64,000 nt of DNA from Clavelina lepadiformis (GCF_947623445.1 NC_135241.1:8558501-8622500), one strand, 5' to 3'; shown: positions 34,890-47,915, counted from the stretch's first letter. The notes: generated by a model from the letters alone, not told the origin. Program-made: numbers and translations.

Positions 34890-35408
34890 AGAGGTGCGCA
34901 GTCGGTACTTTGAAAGTACCGTCGGTAACGGTACTAGTACTTGGTAAAAAATGTACTGACGGTTCCGGTATTCGGTGCTATTTTAAAAAACTAGTTCGGT
35001 ACTTTTTCGGTACTCGTTACCGATCCTTTTTGGGTAAACGATGCTGCTGCAAATGCAATGTATGACGCAATTATGCCCCCGGTAAAAGTTACTCCAGGTC
35101 GAAACATATGTGACGTTAATCGTTTTGCAATTTTGCTTGACATTTATAAATTAAAAAAGATCAACAAATGCTAAAATTAGTATTAAGGAATAATTAACAT
35201 GTATTTTTGAAAACATACCTGTTAAAATTTTGAAATTATCACGTGAAAAGTACAAAGCACCGGGACCAACTGAAAGTTCTTAAAAAAGTAACTCTGTACA
35301 GAGATTCGGTACTTTTTTGCAAAAGTACCGACGGTACCGGTATCGGGACTGAAAAATTACCGCGATACAGTAATTCGGTTTTATAGTACCGTGATATTGC
35401 ACACCTAT
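34890..35408. mobile_element. Second hAT-like MITE, rich in GGTAC motifs
   Basis: The ends AGAGGTGCGCA and TGCACACCTAT are imperfect inverted repeats. The decamer gattctaggt is present exactly on both sides (34880-34889 and 35409-35418), which covers any 8-bp target duplication. Both subterminal regions are full of ggtac and gtacc motifs able to pair with each other, so the transcript would fold strongly. Non-coding. Confidence 0.78.
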
Positions 35409-35624
35409 GATTCTAGGTTATATGTTTTAATCCTAGTTCGGTTGCGTTTCTTCTTTAGTCAATTAGTCTTCATGATAGCATTTGCAACTAAGGGTTGTGT
35501 ATGATCTCTTTGGTCAACATGGTCATAACATTCTAAAAATATAATTTCCGGTGCATGCAGTTTGTTAAGATTTATTACAATTTTCCAGTTACTGAATTGA
35601 GAGTTCACTGCTAGCATTATTCGA

Positions 35625-36182
35625 GTGATCGGTTTCGGAAAAAGAAGGTTTTCCTTTCAGCACTACCGTATACTGTATTGGACTGCATTGGCATCTTTCT
35701 CTGTACATCACTGTCGATGTACTTACCCCAGAAAATTTCATCTTGCAGCGAGCAATAATGTCATTACATCTTTCAAAGATCATCATTGGTGTGCATTTTT
35801 GCTGTACATTCTTGATCTCGCCCCATATTATTGTCATGGCCACCAGAAACCAGGCTGGGGCCCGGGATGGGGTTTCTTTTTCCTATCCACAGATGTTCAG
35901 CATGGAAGCGATTTTCAACGATCTGTTGCTCATCGGCTTAACTTGGATTTTTTAACTTTAGCTTTGTGGGCTAAAATAACGATGGGTTTAGTGGCCGTGC
36001 TAGCTGTTACCAGCAATTATTACGTTACCGTAATTATTTTGGAGCACGTTTTAAGCTTCTTCGGCGTTGTCAATTTTTCCCATTCATTCTTGATTTTCCC
36101 ATCCTCATGGCTTGATTTTTTCCTACCCATCGCGCTTTTGACAAAAAATAAAATTATTGATTCATTAAATTTTTTGCCATAG
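35625..36182 (+). CDS. Unresolved ORF, possible small membrane protein
   Basis: An open frame of 185 codons covers this stretch and another frame (35743-35955) overlaps it. The later half of the long frame (AVTSNYYVTVIILEHVLSFF) and the short frame (SKIIIGVHFCCTFLISP, NDLLLIGLTWIF) both look like membrane segments, so two exons in different frames are conceivable. I found no donor and acceptor pair joining them well and recognise no family. The first half of the long frame (GWGPGWG) looks like out-of-frame translation. It may not be a gene. Confidence 0.2.
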   Translation: MIGFGKRRFSFQHYRILYWTALASFSVHHCRCTYPRKFHLAASNNVITSFKDHHWCAFLLYILDLAPYYCHGHQKPGWGPGWGFFFLSTDVQHGSDFQRSVAHRLNLDFLTLALWAKITMGLVAVLAVTSNYYVTVIILEHVLSFFGVVNFSHSFLIFPSSWLDFFLPIALLTKNKIIDSLNFLP

Positions 36183-37923
36183 GGGCAAGGGAGTTTTAAA
36201 TTGTGTGTAATGCTGATGGTCGCAAACGTTTTATTAGCGACAATGATAGTAGCCTACATCACAATTAGGGCAGAAGAACGTGGCCAGGCTTCTAGGACAG
36301 AATCCTGAGATACGTGCATCATATTCATAGTAACAAATTTTAAGAAAGACAAAGTTTTATCAGCAACACATCCACCAAAAAGTCAGTAATCAGAATAAAC
36401 ATTTTTCAAGCTGTTCTTGTGAACCTTTTGGTAAGACGACAAATGTTAAAGTTTTCCAGTTTAACTGAGTCGCCAAGGTGGACCACTTTCATTTATACAT
36501 ACGCAACTTATCTAACTTGTTAATTGGAGCTAATTTTAACCCTTTGGTTATGGTGTATTTGTCATTAATGCAAAAACATGACCTCCGTGTAGATTTTTTT
36601 AGCCGCAAATAGGCTAAGTGCTTTGTTAATTAAATTAAGTAAAATGAACTTAAAAACTTCGAAGGCTTGAAATCTAAGCCAACTAAGCGTCTTTAATAAA
36701 TGAGTCCACCAAACTCAAAGGATGCTTCTCTGTGATTCAACTCCTTCTCTTACATTCTGTTCAAGGTTCTCATCAACAAAAAACACTTGGGTTGAGTGCA
36801 TTTTTGTATCTAAAGGCACCAAGCATCTACTTGTGCAAACATAATTGATAAAATATTAAAAAATAACATTTTCAAATCATCACTAACTTACAGCAGTGAA
36901 CATCATTCATTCAGCTTTTACACAACAAAATATTACGGTTCTGCAAACTAGTCATCATCCTGCAAAATTTTCTAGAATCAAATATTTTTCATCATCATCC
37001 ATCAATTTTTCAAAATCAAAGTACAAAATACTGATGTGAATAACGACGAGCACTAATCTAATTTCGTTCGCTTTTTTTTCAATTTTCAGCGGGTTCAACT
37101 GATACTGCAAAATCATTCAAATTGAATATCACATGTAACCCAGTGACTGTTTACTGCAAATGTCAGTACTCTGCGAAACAAGTAACAAAGTATGTGTCGA
37201 AATGTACATGGGTAAATAGTGTTCAGTAATAAGGTGGCAGAAACAAAAAACGTATGGTCAAAATTAGGTACCTAAATGATTGCAACAGCATTTACAAGCT
37301 AAGAACAATACGTGCAGTTACAACAGTATACGCTGCGGGGTGTTTCGGGTATTTTTTTCATTATAAATTGATGAACAGTAGGAATAATTGTAACGCGTGG
37401 TCATTCGCGAGTAACTTCAAGTGGATCCGTCGCTGCTGTCGCGCCTGTTTGTTTGTCTTGTCCGGATAGAATCGCTTGTGAGCGGACGTTCCAATACTAC
37501 AAAGCAATTTTTATTTGCATTTACTAAGACAAACATGCATTTTTGTATGGCTAAAATTTCAATGCCTACTGCTCGCAAAACACGTAGCACAAACCATGAT
37601 GCGTTAGTGCATAATTAAACAGACGTATTTGCATAGGGGTATTAAATAGATGTTTTTGTAAAAATAAATATACTGAATTGACAGATATATAAATATGCAC
37701 ATATAACATCCTATTATAACCTGTGGGAAGATTGAGAGATTGCTTTTTCGAACCAGCTTCCAAAACCGTGATCGGAATGGAGGATTCTTGTTTTACGCTA
37801 CATTAAGATATGTAAAGAATTTTAAGTCAATGGAAATCTACCTAAAACATTACTATAGGATATTCCGGCGCACTCTTTCTTACAGGAACTAGTTCATAAT
37901 ATTAATTAACCTCTCATCGTAGA
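36183..37923. other. Gap downstream of the C2/membrane protein gene
   Basis: AT-rich with short ORFs only. TTTATT at 37510-37515 could be the poly(A) signal of the minus-strand gene ending at 37924. Nothing else supported. Confidence 0.4.
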
Positions 37924-40900
37924 TTACCTTGCCGACGAAGCGAACATGTTTTCGATGCTGGTTGTCCTTTTTAACAGAGCGGTTTTAACGTCTGGCGTCA
38001 AATGAGCTGAACCAAGCTCACCAAACACTTCAACAATTGCACCGTCTGCAAGATATATTGAATTTTAGCTAACTTCGTAACTTCATCTAAAATAAAAGAA
38101 AAATTTAGTAATTTCGTAATTTGCTGCTTACCTGGTAAACAAAGGAAGTGTCGGTAAAGTTCACGCAAGCCGTCCAGATGTAAAGTGTGAATGGCGATAT
38201 GAGTTGTAACTTCTCGGTGTGTGTTTGTTCCCAAATCATCTTCATCCCATATGTAGTCATAGACACTGACCTGATGGTGTAAAATAGACACCGTTAAAAG
38301 TATGTGATCATCAAATGATGAAGCTCCTTGGAAAAACATTTTTTGTTAACTAGCTGGTGCAAAAGACGTATAGGGGAAAGCGGGGCAAGATGATCACTTT
38401 TTGCCTTAAGTTACATTAAAATCTTAAGTTTCGAAGATTTTTTAAATATTTAAAAGCGATGGTAAACAATAATCTTTTATACCCCACTCTCCCCTAAATC
38501 TGATCTGTGTTGTGAATAAAGTTGGACTAAATCACTAAACCGTTGGCACTTGATGAGAAATAACCTTCAGTGTACTACTACTGTTTTATCATGGTTTAGA
38601 AATGTAATTTTTGTTATTCACCTTCCGTCGCTCTCCATCTTCTCCCCTCCATTGCTCTGCTTTCTTCACAATATACGCTAATTCCTGATTGCTCAGTTCG
38701 AGGTCATATGGGAGGAAAAACGCTTCATTTTCACCGTGAAGGCGATGATAGACGTCCATCATGCGACCATTATTGTGAAGTTTTAGGAAATAAAGGTATA
38801 AGATAACCACGGCTATGAAGATCACAATCACATAGAGGAAAATAGTCATGGGAATTCCGATCACTCCGGAGCCTAATGTACACACAAATACATTCTTCTT
38901 TAAAAGATTTCTTTCGTATTTATTTATTCTAAAGTATTTAGTCAATATTTTCTGAGGCCATAATCCCATATGCTAAATTGTAGTTGTTCAGTTTGAACAC
39001 ATGCCATACAAAACTCAAGTAATCATTGCCAGGAAAGCGATTTTGGTTTGAAACAGGTTCAAGTGTACGTATGGAAAACTACAGTATAAGATTTGTAGGC
39101 CACCAAAAAGAATAACTTGCAAAATGCCATACCTTCTGTACTTAGGAAATGCCAGTACAACTTAAATGCATCTCCTATTGGTTGTGCAGCACTATTAGCA
39201 TATCGGCCAAGAGCAGAGTCAACTATCAAAATTGCAATTGGATTAAAAACAGTCCATAATGAGTAAGCCATTATAAACTTTGAAAAAAGCAAGGGAAATG
39301 AACCAAACATCATTTGGCTGATCCATGATACAAGAACCAACAAGATCTGCAAACACCAAAAATTTCATAAAATACCATTTACTCACATGGATTTTATTTA
39401 AATATTTCATAGAACTACGAATGTTTTTAATCTATTTGTTAATTAAACTTTTATAGAACTTCAATAAATGCAAGTGGCTTGAAATGTTAAAAACATGACA
39501 AATATCCCTGCCTGAATGATTATGTTTGATATTGGTCCAAGTACAACAACTCCAACTTGTTCTCCAGTTGAAAGTAAATCTGATTGGTAATTGAGGTTGA
39601 CTGTATACGGAAAGAACACAAATGAGCTCACAGGTAGAGACAAAGCCTACAAATAAAAAAATGTTAAAGTAAAAAAAAAAATAGAATGAAGTGAAAACGT
39701 TGAAAACAGAATGAAATTGCAAATTTGCAAATGACAATCAGTAGTTTATTTATCTAATTTCGTGCTGACTAACCTGCAGTAAAAGCCATTGTCCGCAATA
39801 ATGGACATACATCCTCACAAACCAGAGAAGCATCAAAAGCAGAATGGTGACCCAGAACTCATGGGTGGTCCACTGTGAAAAACCCATTTCAGATATGAAC
39901 ATGCGACTCACATACCTGAACAAGATTTCTAACTATAGTATGTGTATGACAAAATATAAATCATTATATTATGGGTATGAGAATAGTGAAGGCACGACAC
40001 AAAATCTAATGAAGAACATTTTAAGACTATGCATAGGCACAAAAAACTGTAATTTAAACCTAACTAACATAGCTTATTGATATATTGTTTCCAAGTAGGA
40101 TATACTAACTCAGCTCTTTCATAGGCCTGTCTTTGAAGTCTTCCTTTACTGGAAAATGATGGTTGGACAGAAAAAGAGTGTTGGTCAAGATTTTCATAAT
40201 GGGTTAATTTTGGTTTGACGATTCTCTTATTTAGTATGGGTGTCTTGGGCACCAATGTGGCAGATCTCTGTTTGTTTATATGCTTATTTTAACAAAAACA
40301 TAACATGCAAATGTCAGATACCCAAAAAGTAAGACCTCGGCAATTTCCATACAATGATTTTTATTTTGTTACTATACTTGTATATACTAACTATGACTTC
40401 ATACTTCAAAAGCATAGCCTTCCACAGGATTTTTAAAATGAAGTTTGTAGAACATGCCTTCTTGACCTTCTACTGGTATAAGTCTTTCATCTTCTGATTC
40501 ATTCACGGACATAGTTTCCATCTATGAATATTAATTCAATCCATTAAATGGGCATGACCTTTCAGCTACTCTTACATTCAGTGAAATGAGTATCTAATAC
40601 TATAGAACCACTGTAAAAGTTTGCCTTCATACCTTGTCTGATGAATGTGACTTTGAATCACTTTTCCGCCTGCGTAAAATGCTGGAATCTGCATCACCGT
40701 AACTAATTTTTTCTGTAGCCATCTTAGAAGCTGATGAGAGGCCAACAGAACTTGATTTGAAATCAAGATCGATGCTGATGTTGGAGGAAGATCGTGCATC
40801 TTCTAAAAGATATCCATAAAATAGTTATAATGTACATATAATATATACAGCAAATAGTTATATACAGTACTGGTAATACCAATACAATTTATCTGTGCAA

Positions 40901-43900
40901 TAAAGTAACATGTTTCGGATAGGTTTTTGTTCTTCTCCAGAGTATAGCAACACCAACGGAAACACCAAAAATAAAATGACATTCATTCATTCATTTAAAA
41001 AATAAACAATCTAACTATGCAATCAAAATTTTAATTTTAAAATAACAACAAAACACTATTTTTGCAAATTAACAATACAGTATCAAAACATAGCAACTTA
41101 CCTGAGTTGGAAATCTGATCAACCTCATGAATAGGCAACTTCTCCCCATCCACAGCTTCTTCTGCAGTTTGGACACGATCTGGATAGCTGAGAAGCGCTG
41201 AACTGAATTGCAACTCAACTTCATATTCTTTCTGGCCTGACAAATACCTCGGAAGTCGAATTATCTAGGGAAATAGTGATGTTAATCAATATTCAAATCA
41301 AAAATTGTCTTATAATGAATAATTTTGTAATAAAAAAGCTGCTGGGATAACTTTTCAAGTTTGGGCAATAATATCTAATAAAACTTTATAAACTATAGCA
41401 ATTGTCAATTGTTTGTTGTGGATAGCATCAGCTTTGAGATTGCTGTTTCTTACACCAGGCAATAGTCACAGGTTAAATTTAGCGTGACACCTGAATATAA
41501 AGATTTGCCAACCAATGATCAATGTCTGTTGCAATCAAGTGTTCTATTGTTGTGTGTTTGGTAATTCTATGGTCCATGAAGCCTCGAAGCATTGGTAATT
41601 TGTAGAAGCCTTGTATAATTTGAAACTGGCCATCACAAATTGGAAAGCAACCTGAATATTATCATAGACATTTTAGTTAATGTTAGTTCACAGTTGCCTG
41701 TTGCTAGGCTATTTACAAACATGATTTTCTTAAATATGCAGGATTACCTAAAAAAACGCATTTAGGCATTTAAAATTTATAAATAAAACTTAAAATATAT
41801 TGTTCTTTACCCCATGCTACAACTTTGTCTGTAGGACTGACAGATCCTCTCAATAAAAAGAGCTCAAATACCAAGATCATTCCTGGTTGTACACTCCACT
41901 GAGCAGGTAAAACTGTGAACACACTTTGGTCTAACGTCATCTCTGAAGAACCATAGTGGCCATCATGATATGTTGGTAAAGTTGCACCACCCCACTGTTG
42001 TCCAGTCAACTTTGACCAGCGTAAAATATGTCCACCAAGTCTAAAATACACCACAGCCTTTATCATTGATATACGGTATTTATGAGGAAAAACAAGTAAT
42101 GAAATTTTTTTTACCTATCATAAAGGGAAACCATCAGGACATATCTTCCCTTTGGAACTTTATCTCGAATTCCACGAACGCATCGAAGTTTAATTTGAAT
42201 AGGTTGAGGTGTTTTTGTCCATTCCACTCTCCAGCGACGACCTACAATACATGTATAGGTGAAAAGAAAATTAAACAAACAAAAATAAAACTAATCACTA
42301 GCCTGTCTGTGGTAGTATAAAACATAGTAACAGTAAGTGTAACATATGTAAATTTGTTCCAAGTAATAAAGTTTGGAGAGATATGAAAATACACTGCATC
42401 TATGACAACGTGATCAACAGGATCATCTTAACAATTGAAACCAGCGTTTCCAGAAAACATTTGTACGTCATAGCAATTGGTACTGTTTGTTCAGCAAACT
42501 GATATCTCATAGATCATCTTACCCTTACTTCCACCATATTGACTGTCAGCAAATACAAGATCACCAAAGAAGGACTTTACATCAGCTTTACGCAATTCTA
42601 ACGCCCTTTGTAGCTGACTTTCAGACAGATGAAAAGCTTTTTGCATTCGCTCCTAAACATATATAGTCATAAAAGGAAATAAAAATTGTGACAAGGGTTA
42701 AAATCGACTTTACAGTGTGAATTGAAAGACGTTCAGTTTGCTGGACACACTCTCACTCAGTATATTGTAATTCTTACATTAAGAAGCCTTTCTCGTGTAT
42801 ACAGAAGTTCTTCTCTCAATGCAGCTTCTCTCTGCTGTTGCTTAAAATCCAACCAAACTTCTTTTTTGGCTGATTCGGTCAATTTTGCCAGATCTTCCTT
42901 GCGTTGTTGTTGTGCCAATGTCTTTGGCATTAAAAATGGCATAAGTGTGGTTGAGAAATTTAAAAAAATGCAACACAAATCAAGTATATACTGTAACTAA
43001 TGCAAGCTCATATGAAAGTGTATATTGCCCTGAATTACCTGATTCTTTTGTTCTTCTAGCAATTGTTCTTGGACTTTCTTTTCATGTAGTTCCAATTCTT
43101 CAAGAGACAATGAACCAATCATGAGCATATCATCTTTAACTACTTGTTCAAATTCATTCAAATAGCTTGATGATTCAGCATTTTCCAATTCATTGCGAAA
43201 GTTTGCAAGTTTTTCCTATTTAATTTAGTGAATGTAATTGCGAACAAACATACATTATAACAAAATAATTTTTGATTATAAATAAGCTAAAGATATTTGT
43301 ATACTACTGACTAACAGTGGTTCCCAAAATATGTTCCAAAGAACCGTAGGATACAGTGAAAATGACAAGGGTTGAATGAGGTAGTTACAAATATCATGAA
43401 ATCGTCTGTTTGGTAAAATGAGATAAGGCCAAGATTAAAGCATTCTGCGATAGAACAAGTTACAATAGAAAACCTGGACATTAATGTGCTGTTTACTAAC
43501 CATTTTTTGGGACAGGTTGCATCTTGTGTTGAGCGACTGAGAATTTAGCACTTCACATAAGCAAAATGCTTAAAATGTAAAACTACCTGAAAGACTGTTT
43601 GTGTAACCTTTTTAAATGGTTGTGACTGTAACTACTTAAAACATTACATCTCATATTTAAGCTAATACTTCAAAAATGCAACTAGGCAGTGTTTTTGAAT
43701 AGAATTAGTATATAATTGTTGTTTACACATTACACTTTTTGAAAATTAAGATACTGCACAACAGTGATTCTCAACCACAGCTCATGTTGCTCTTATCTAA
43801 GCTTTTTGCCGCAATCTGCTGAAAAAGTTCATTGTTGTCAAGCAACATACTTTTCCTATCGAAGAAAAAGTCTCAAAACAATTTTCATATTCTAGAACAG

Positions 43901-45143
43901 GGTTTCTCAATTAGGGTTACCTGCTCCCCTTATGGGTATGAAAAGCTGCTGGTATTTTAAGGGTGTGAGAACCCATCAAAAATGAGTGCCATGCATTCAA
44001 CGCTACAGGAAGAGTGACTAATCGTTGTATAGTTCAAATGACTGCCAATCTATATAAAAGCTAATTTGTATGAAATATATTTCCCCAAAATTCCATATGT
44101 TCTGAATTTGGCAGACTTAAAAAAGTCTAATTGTTGTTTTGTGCAAAATAAGAAGATACATTGAAACTTCCAACAAATTAATTCCCTAACAAATTGTTTT
44201 AGAAGAAAAGTAAAATTTAATAAGTTATATGCCATTTTTAACCTTGTATTATTATCTGAAATTGGAGCTGACAAAATCTTTAGTAGCTAAGAGGTCTTAG
44301 CCATTAGCTAGCTAAATTTTCCCAGCTCTAGTTTTTTAGTGGTTATAAAAACCTTGATGGATTCCGAGGCCCAAAGTATTTAGAAACCACTTATTTAATA
44401 AGCATAACAGGTTACAAACCACTTAAATCTTTCATATCTAATTCATAGCAATATTTTAACTACTGTGAGTGAAAGTTAGCTTATTTAAACAATAAGTATT
44501 CCGGGTTAGAAGCACAACTATAACCCGTTAATTAGTATTTAAATAAATAATAACTAAATGCTTCAAAGTATATACCATACACTATGTATTTAAACAGAGT
44601 TAATAACCCAATATGCCAACAGTGCCCCAAACGGGTAATAACTCAACTCAATAACTTTAACTCACTTGGTAATCAGTAGATGGTGCATATCTAATTCTAA
44701 TCTCCTCCTCTGGTTCATTTTGGAGAGATTGCAATAAGTCATTCAACTCAGTATTTGACTGCGCTGGATCAAACCTGAAAAAGCATTTATGATGAAATAA
44801 AATTTTGTAAACAATGATTACCAAAAAGAAATATTCATTATACCACATTACCATATAACACATGGTATGTCGCACAACATTTTGTCTTCAATGGTGAATT
44901 TAATCCACTAAAAATAAGCAATTTGTAGAGTAGGAAATATCTTTGCAACATATCTAAACATACAAAGCAATACAGTCAATATTTACCATTCATCACCGCT
45001 TTCCTTAGCCAAATTTGTAAATTCACCATCCATTGGAAGTCCGTCTAGAAATATACCGTACGTAAATTGTTATTCAGTCATTTCTACAAATGATGATGAA
45101 AACAAATGAAAGGATTACCTTCAACATCTTGGTGGGAACTCAT
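37924..45143 (-). CDS. Coiled-coil + C2-like + multi-pass membrane protein, 923 aa
   Basis: From ATG at 45143, 19 exons close to 923 aa: 45143-45119, 45044-44987, 44774-44666, 43215-43039, 42921-42778, 42652-42523, 42241-42115, 42040-41811, 41651-41491, 41264-41102, 40802-40633, 40521-40405, 40267-40110, 39915-39774, 39646-39512, 39346-39133, 38872-38622, 38270-38132, 38045-37924. Residues 1-60 are acidic. Residues 65-210 are coiled coil (LEELELHEKKVQEQLLEEQK). Residues 215-390 look like a C2 fold (QPIQIKLRCVRGIRDKVPKG, RYVLMVSLYDRLGGHILRWS, VQPGMILVFELFLLRG, PTDKVVAWGCFP). Residues 390-590 are polar with Ser-rich stretches. Four or five membrane segments lie within about 600-785 (EFWVTILLLMLLWFVRMYV, MTIFLYVIVIFIAVVILYLY). 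A conserved-looking tail follows (YHRLHGENEAFFLPYDLEL, SVYDYIWDEDDLGTNTHREV). I do not recognise the family with confidence. OFCC1-like was considered from memory only and is unproven. Function unknown; the layout suggests a membrane-anchored lipid- or Ca2+-responsive scaffold (inference). Confidence 0.88.
38371..38496. mobile_element. Very short MITE-like element in an intron
   Basis: Inverted ends taggggaaagcggggcaag and tataccccactctccccta enclose about 125 bp of AT-rich DNA between exons 17 and 18 of the C2/membrane gene. A flanking TA is possible on each side. The superfamily is unclear. Confidence 0.55.
43315..44391. mobile_element. Cluster of hAT-like ends inside a long intron
   Basis: The third intron of the C2/membrane gene is 1.45 kb, far longer than its neighbours. 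It holds several hAT-like termini: cagtggttcccaaaat at 43315, cagtgattctcaacca near 43764, cagggtttctcaatta near 43902, and a possible inverted partner ttagaaaccact ending at 44391. No matching target duplication was found, so these look like old, partly nested insertions rather than one clean element. Confidence 0.4.
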
Positions 45144-45450
45144 TTCTACAACTTAACTTCTATGTTCAGCGATTGTACATATATCATAAAAGAACTTTTT
45201 TAAGTTCATTAAAATTTAGTATACAGGACAAACTTGATAACCAACTTTAAAATAAAACTAGGAAGATTAGTTATAAAGAATAAGCCATTGAGCTTATTTT
45301 GAGTAAAGCCAACACAACAATACCAAAATAAAAGGCTTAATTTCAAACCTAGTGCCATATTTTACACAAAAATACTTCAGAAATAGTTTACTGTATAAAG
45401 GTAATACAATAAGCTGGGATCCTACTGGCCATTTCGGTATCAGATTACAG

Positions 45451-46971
45451 CAGAGGTGGGCAGTACCGTCGTTGTGTAGTATCAAGTTACTGAACCGCAG
45501 TACTTTTTCATTTCTAATAGAACTTTAATCAGCCCTGATACTCGGTAATTTTAACTAAAGGAATTATTTCAAGGTTTTAATAACTGTGTTTTTTAAAAGT
45601 TCATATTAATTAAAGTTTCATGCCAACTTTTAGTGTTTGCTGACCTTTTTAAATCTACAAATGCCTAAATAATGAAGTCACAATATAGTGAGATCATAAA
45701 TGTTTTGACCAGGGGTAACCTGCAGCAATGTGTTTATTAAACTCACAAGTATATGCTTATATTATACAAATGCTCAACAAGGGCTGGACATTCAGAGAGT
45801 AAAACCTCAACATAATGCTAACTTGACTTTCAGTATAAGCAAGCTGTAAGTCTCTTATCAAACATGCTGATGTGGTGTTACTCCATAATGCAGATCATGA
45901 CCGCATGTGACATAATAGACAGTTCTGAAATGTCCTTGAGGAGATATTAGTAGAAGTTAAGGCTTATATAAACTATGGGGAATTTTGCAGAAGTTTATTT
46001 TTTGATAAACCAAACAATTTTTGCAATTCCTTTTTTATTGGTTCTGCAACAGTCACTTCACTTAAAAAATATATAACGCTGTTTTATATGGCATTTGGTA
46101 TAAGCCTTAGGTGAAGGTACCATATTAAAATTGTTGTACTTTATTCATTTTAACACAATTTAAGTTTTATCTACATCAAAAAACAAACAACTATTTTTTT
46201 ATTTTTATTTATCTGTTTATGTTTGAAACCAATAAATTGAAGCATATTGCGTTATTAATTAATGGATAAGATTACCAGCCTCAATGAATAAAATCACTAC
46301 AAGTTAACTAAAATGCGTTAGGCCTACTGCTACAAATTCTTGGTATGCTTAAAATCGTACATAAACATATCAACATGTTAATCATTAAATAAGCTAACTC
46401 GTACAAATACTCAAATATTCAAAGATTTTTTCTTATCGAATTTATTCCCAAAAAAATGATGTGTTGGGCTGCCATATTTTTACAGACTGCGAACATGTTT
46501 TTCCTATAAGTTAAATAAAATGTTCTCCCATCAATTGCTAGCTGCACAAGTTGTCTGGAAAACATAAGATTAGTTTTGTATCCAAGTGAAATAAAATAGC
46601 CAGTTATTTTAAATTACTACAAGTTTCTGTTATCTCCACCAAAGCCCAAAAGGGTTTTGTTTTCATTGAACTTCTCTGTTTGTTTGCGACAGCTTATAAT
46701 GATGTTCAAAGTTGTAAAGGAGTTGAATGTTTTTTATGCAATAGCTCGGCAATGTTACAAGGACGTTAAGGAATAATTAATCAAATCTTGGAATTAACTA
46801 AACACCTGGCCTGGGCCAAAATAGGAGAAAAAACGAAGGCAAAACTTTCGTTTACCTACAGACGTAAATTTGGTGACTGTATATCGACAAAGTACCAAAC
46901 CATATTTATAAAACATACTTACTGAATGTAAGTACTAAAGATACTTTCAAAGTACCAATTGCCCATGTCTG
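45451..46971. mobile_element. hAT-type element, 1.5 kb, non-coding
   Basis: Ends CAGAGGTGGGCAGTACC and its inverted partner AATTGCCCATGTCTG match the widespread CAGAGGTGGGCAGTA class of hAT termini. Both subterminal regions carry gtac and agtactt motifs. No transposase remnant seen inside. The flanks (cagattac and cagatcgg) agree only partly. It starts about 300 bp upstream of the C2/membrane gene start codon. Confidence 0.6.
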
Positions 46972-47043
46972 CAGATCGGAATGTGATTCAATTCTAGGCT
47001 ATTTTTTATGATATACACTTGTCATTAGACTATAGGGCTAGGC

Positions 47044-47915
47044 CAGTGGTTCCCAACTTGAGGAGCGCAAACCCCAAGCCCTCTAAGATTTTATGAAGTT
47101 TGAGGAGGTCTGCAAAAGAAAAGTTCTCAAGTCTTTCCCAACCGAAGGTACAGTATACGAAAGGAGAGTGACTATTTCATCGAAAGTAGGCAGGTGATGC
47201 AGCCCATTGTTAAAGACAGGTGATTAGAAGAATTGGTATGCAAAAATTTTATGTCAGCCAGTTAAGGTTTTAATATTGAAGTTAGAGTTGATTAGAAAGT
47301 AAACTTAGGTTAAGTTTAAGTAACTATGTTATAGCCTAACATTTTAGTTAACACGAATCTATGAAAAATAGCTTTGAATGCACAATTTTTCCCGTGAAAT
47401 AGTGAAAGCCATATAAAAGATAGGCTACTATTTAAAACTTAAAGTCTTATACAGTAAATTTTTTGTGTTTTTTTTACTTTTGCACCTCTACATCAGGATT
47501 GAGGAACTATTAAGTCATAATTTCTTTTATACTAAGCTATAGGCTACCTCATAGTTCCTTTCAATTTAAGCATTCAAGTATATGAGTGTTAAAGTACAGA
47601 AGTATACAAGAAACTATTTTTATTGCCGTGATATTTAAAGTAGATTTCAATTTTCTGGAAAAAAACATAAGAAGTACCCTTTGTCACGATGATGATTAAT
47701 AGTCTATTTTAGCTTGCATTTAATTCTTTTTCGATTTTATATGGGATCGAAAATCATTAAAAATATTGCAAGGGTTCCATCAAACAAATTTTTTTGGGTC
47801 TGTGGTGCTGAAGTGCACAACCAAATGACGTCACAATTTAAGTAGCAGGGGTATAGTATATAAATGAACCGTGCAGTTGTGCACTAGACCCTTTTTTTAA
47901 GTTTTGGAACCACTG
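47044..47915. mobile_element. hAT-type element with 7/8 target duplication
   Basis: The left end CAGTGGTTCCCAACTTG and right end AAGTTTTGGAACCACTG are inverted repeats. The flanking octamers ggctaggc (47036-47043) and ggctgggc (47916-47923) differ at one base. The 872-bp interior has no coding remnant, so it is a non-autonomous hAT derivative. Confidence 0.82.

Noticed and set aside
35589-35843. Minus-strand 84-codon ORF
   Set aside because: It lies opposite the plus-strand frames, shows no splice context and no family resemblance.
37924-45143. Naming this gene OFCC1
   Set aside because: The idea rests on vague memory of family length, not on a residue-level match.
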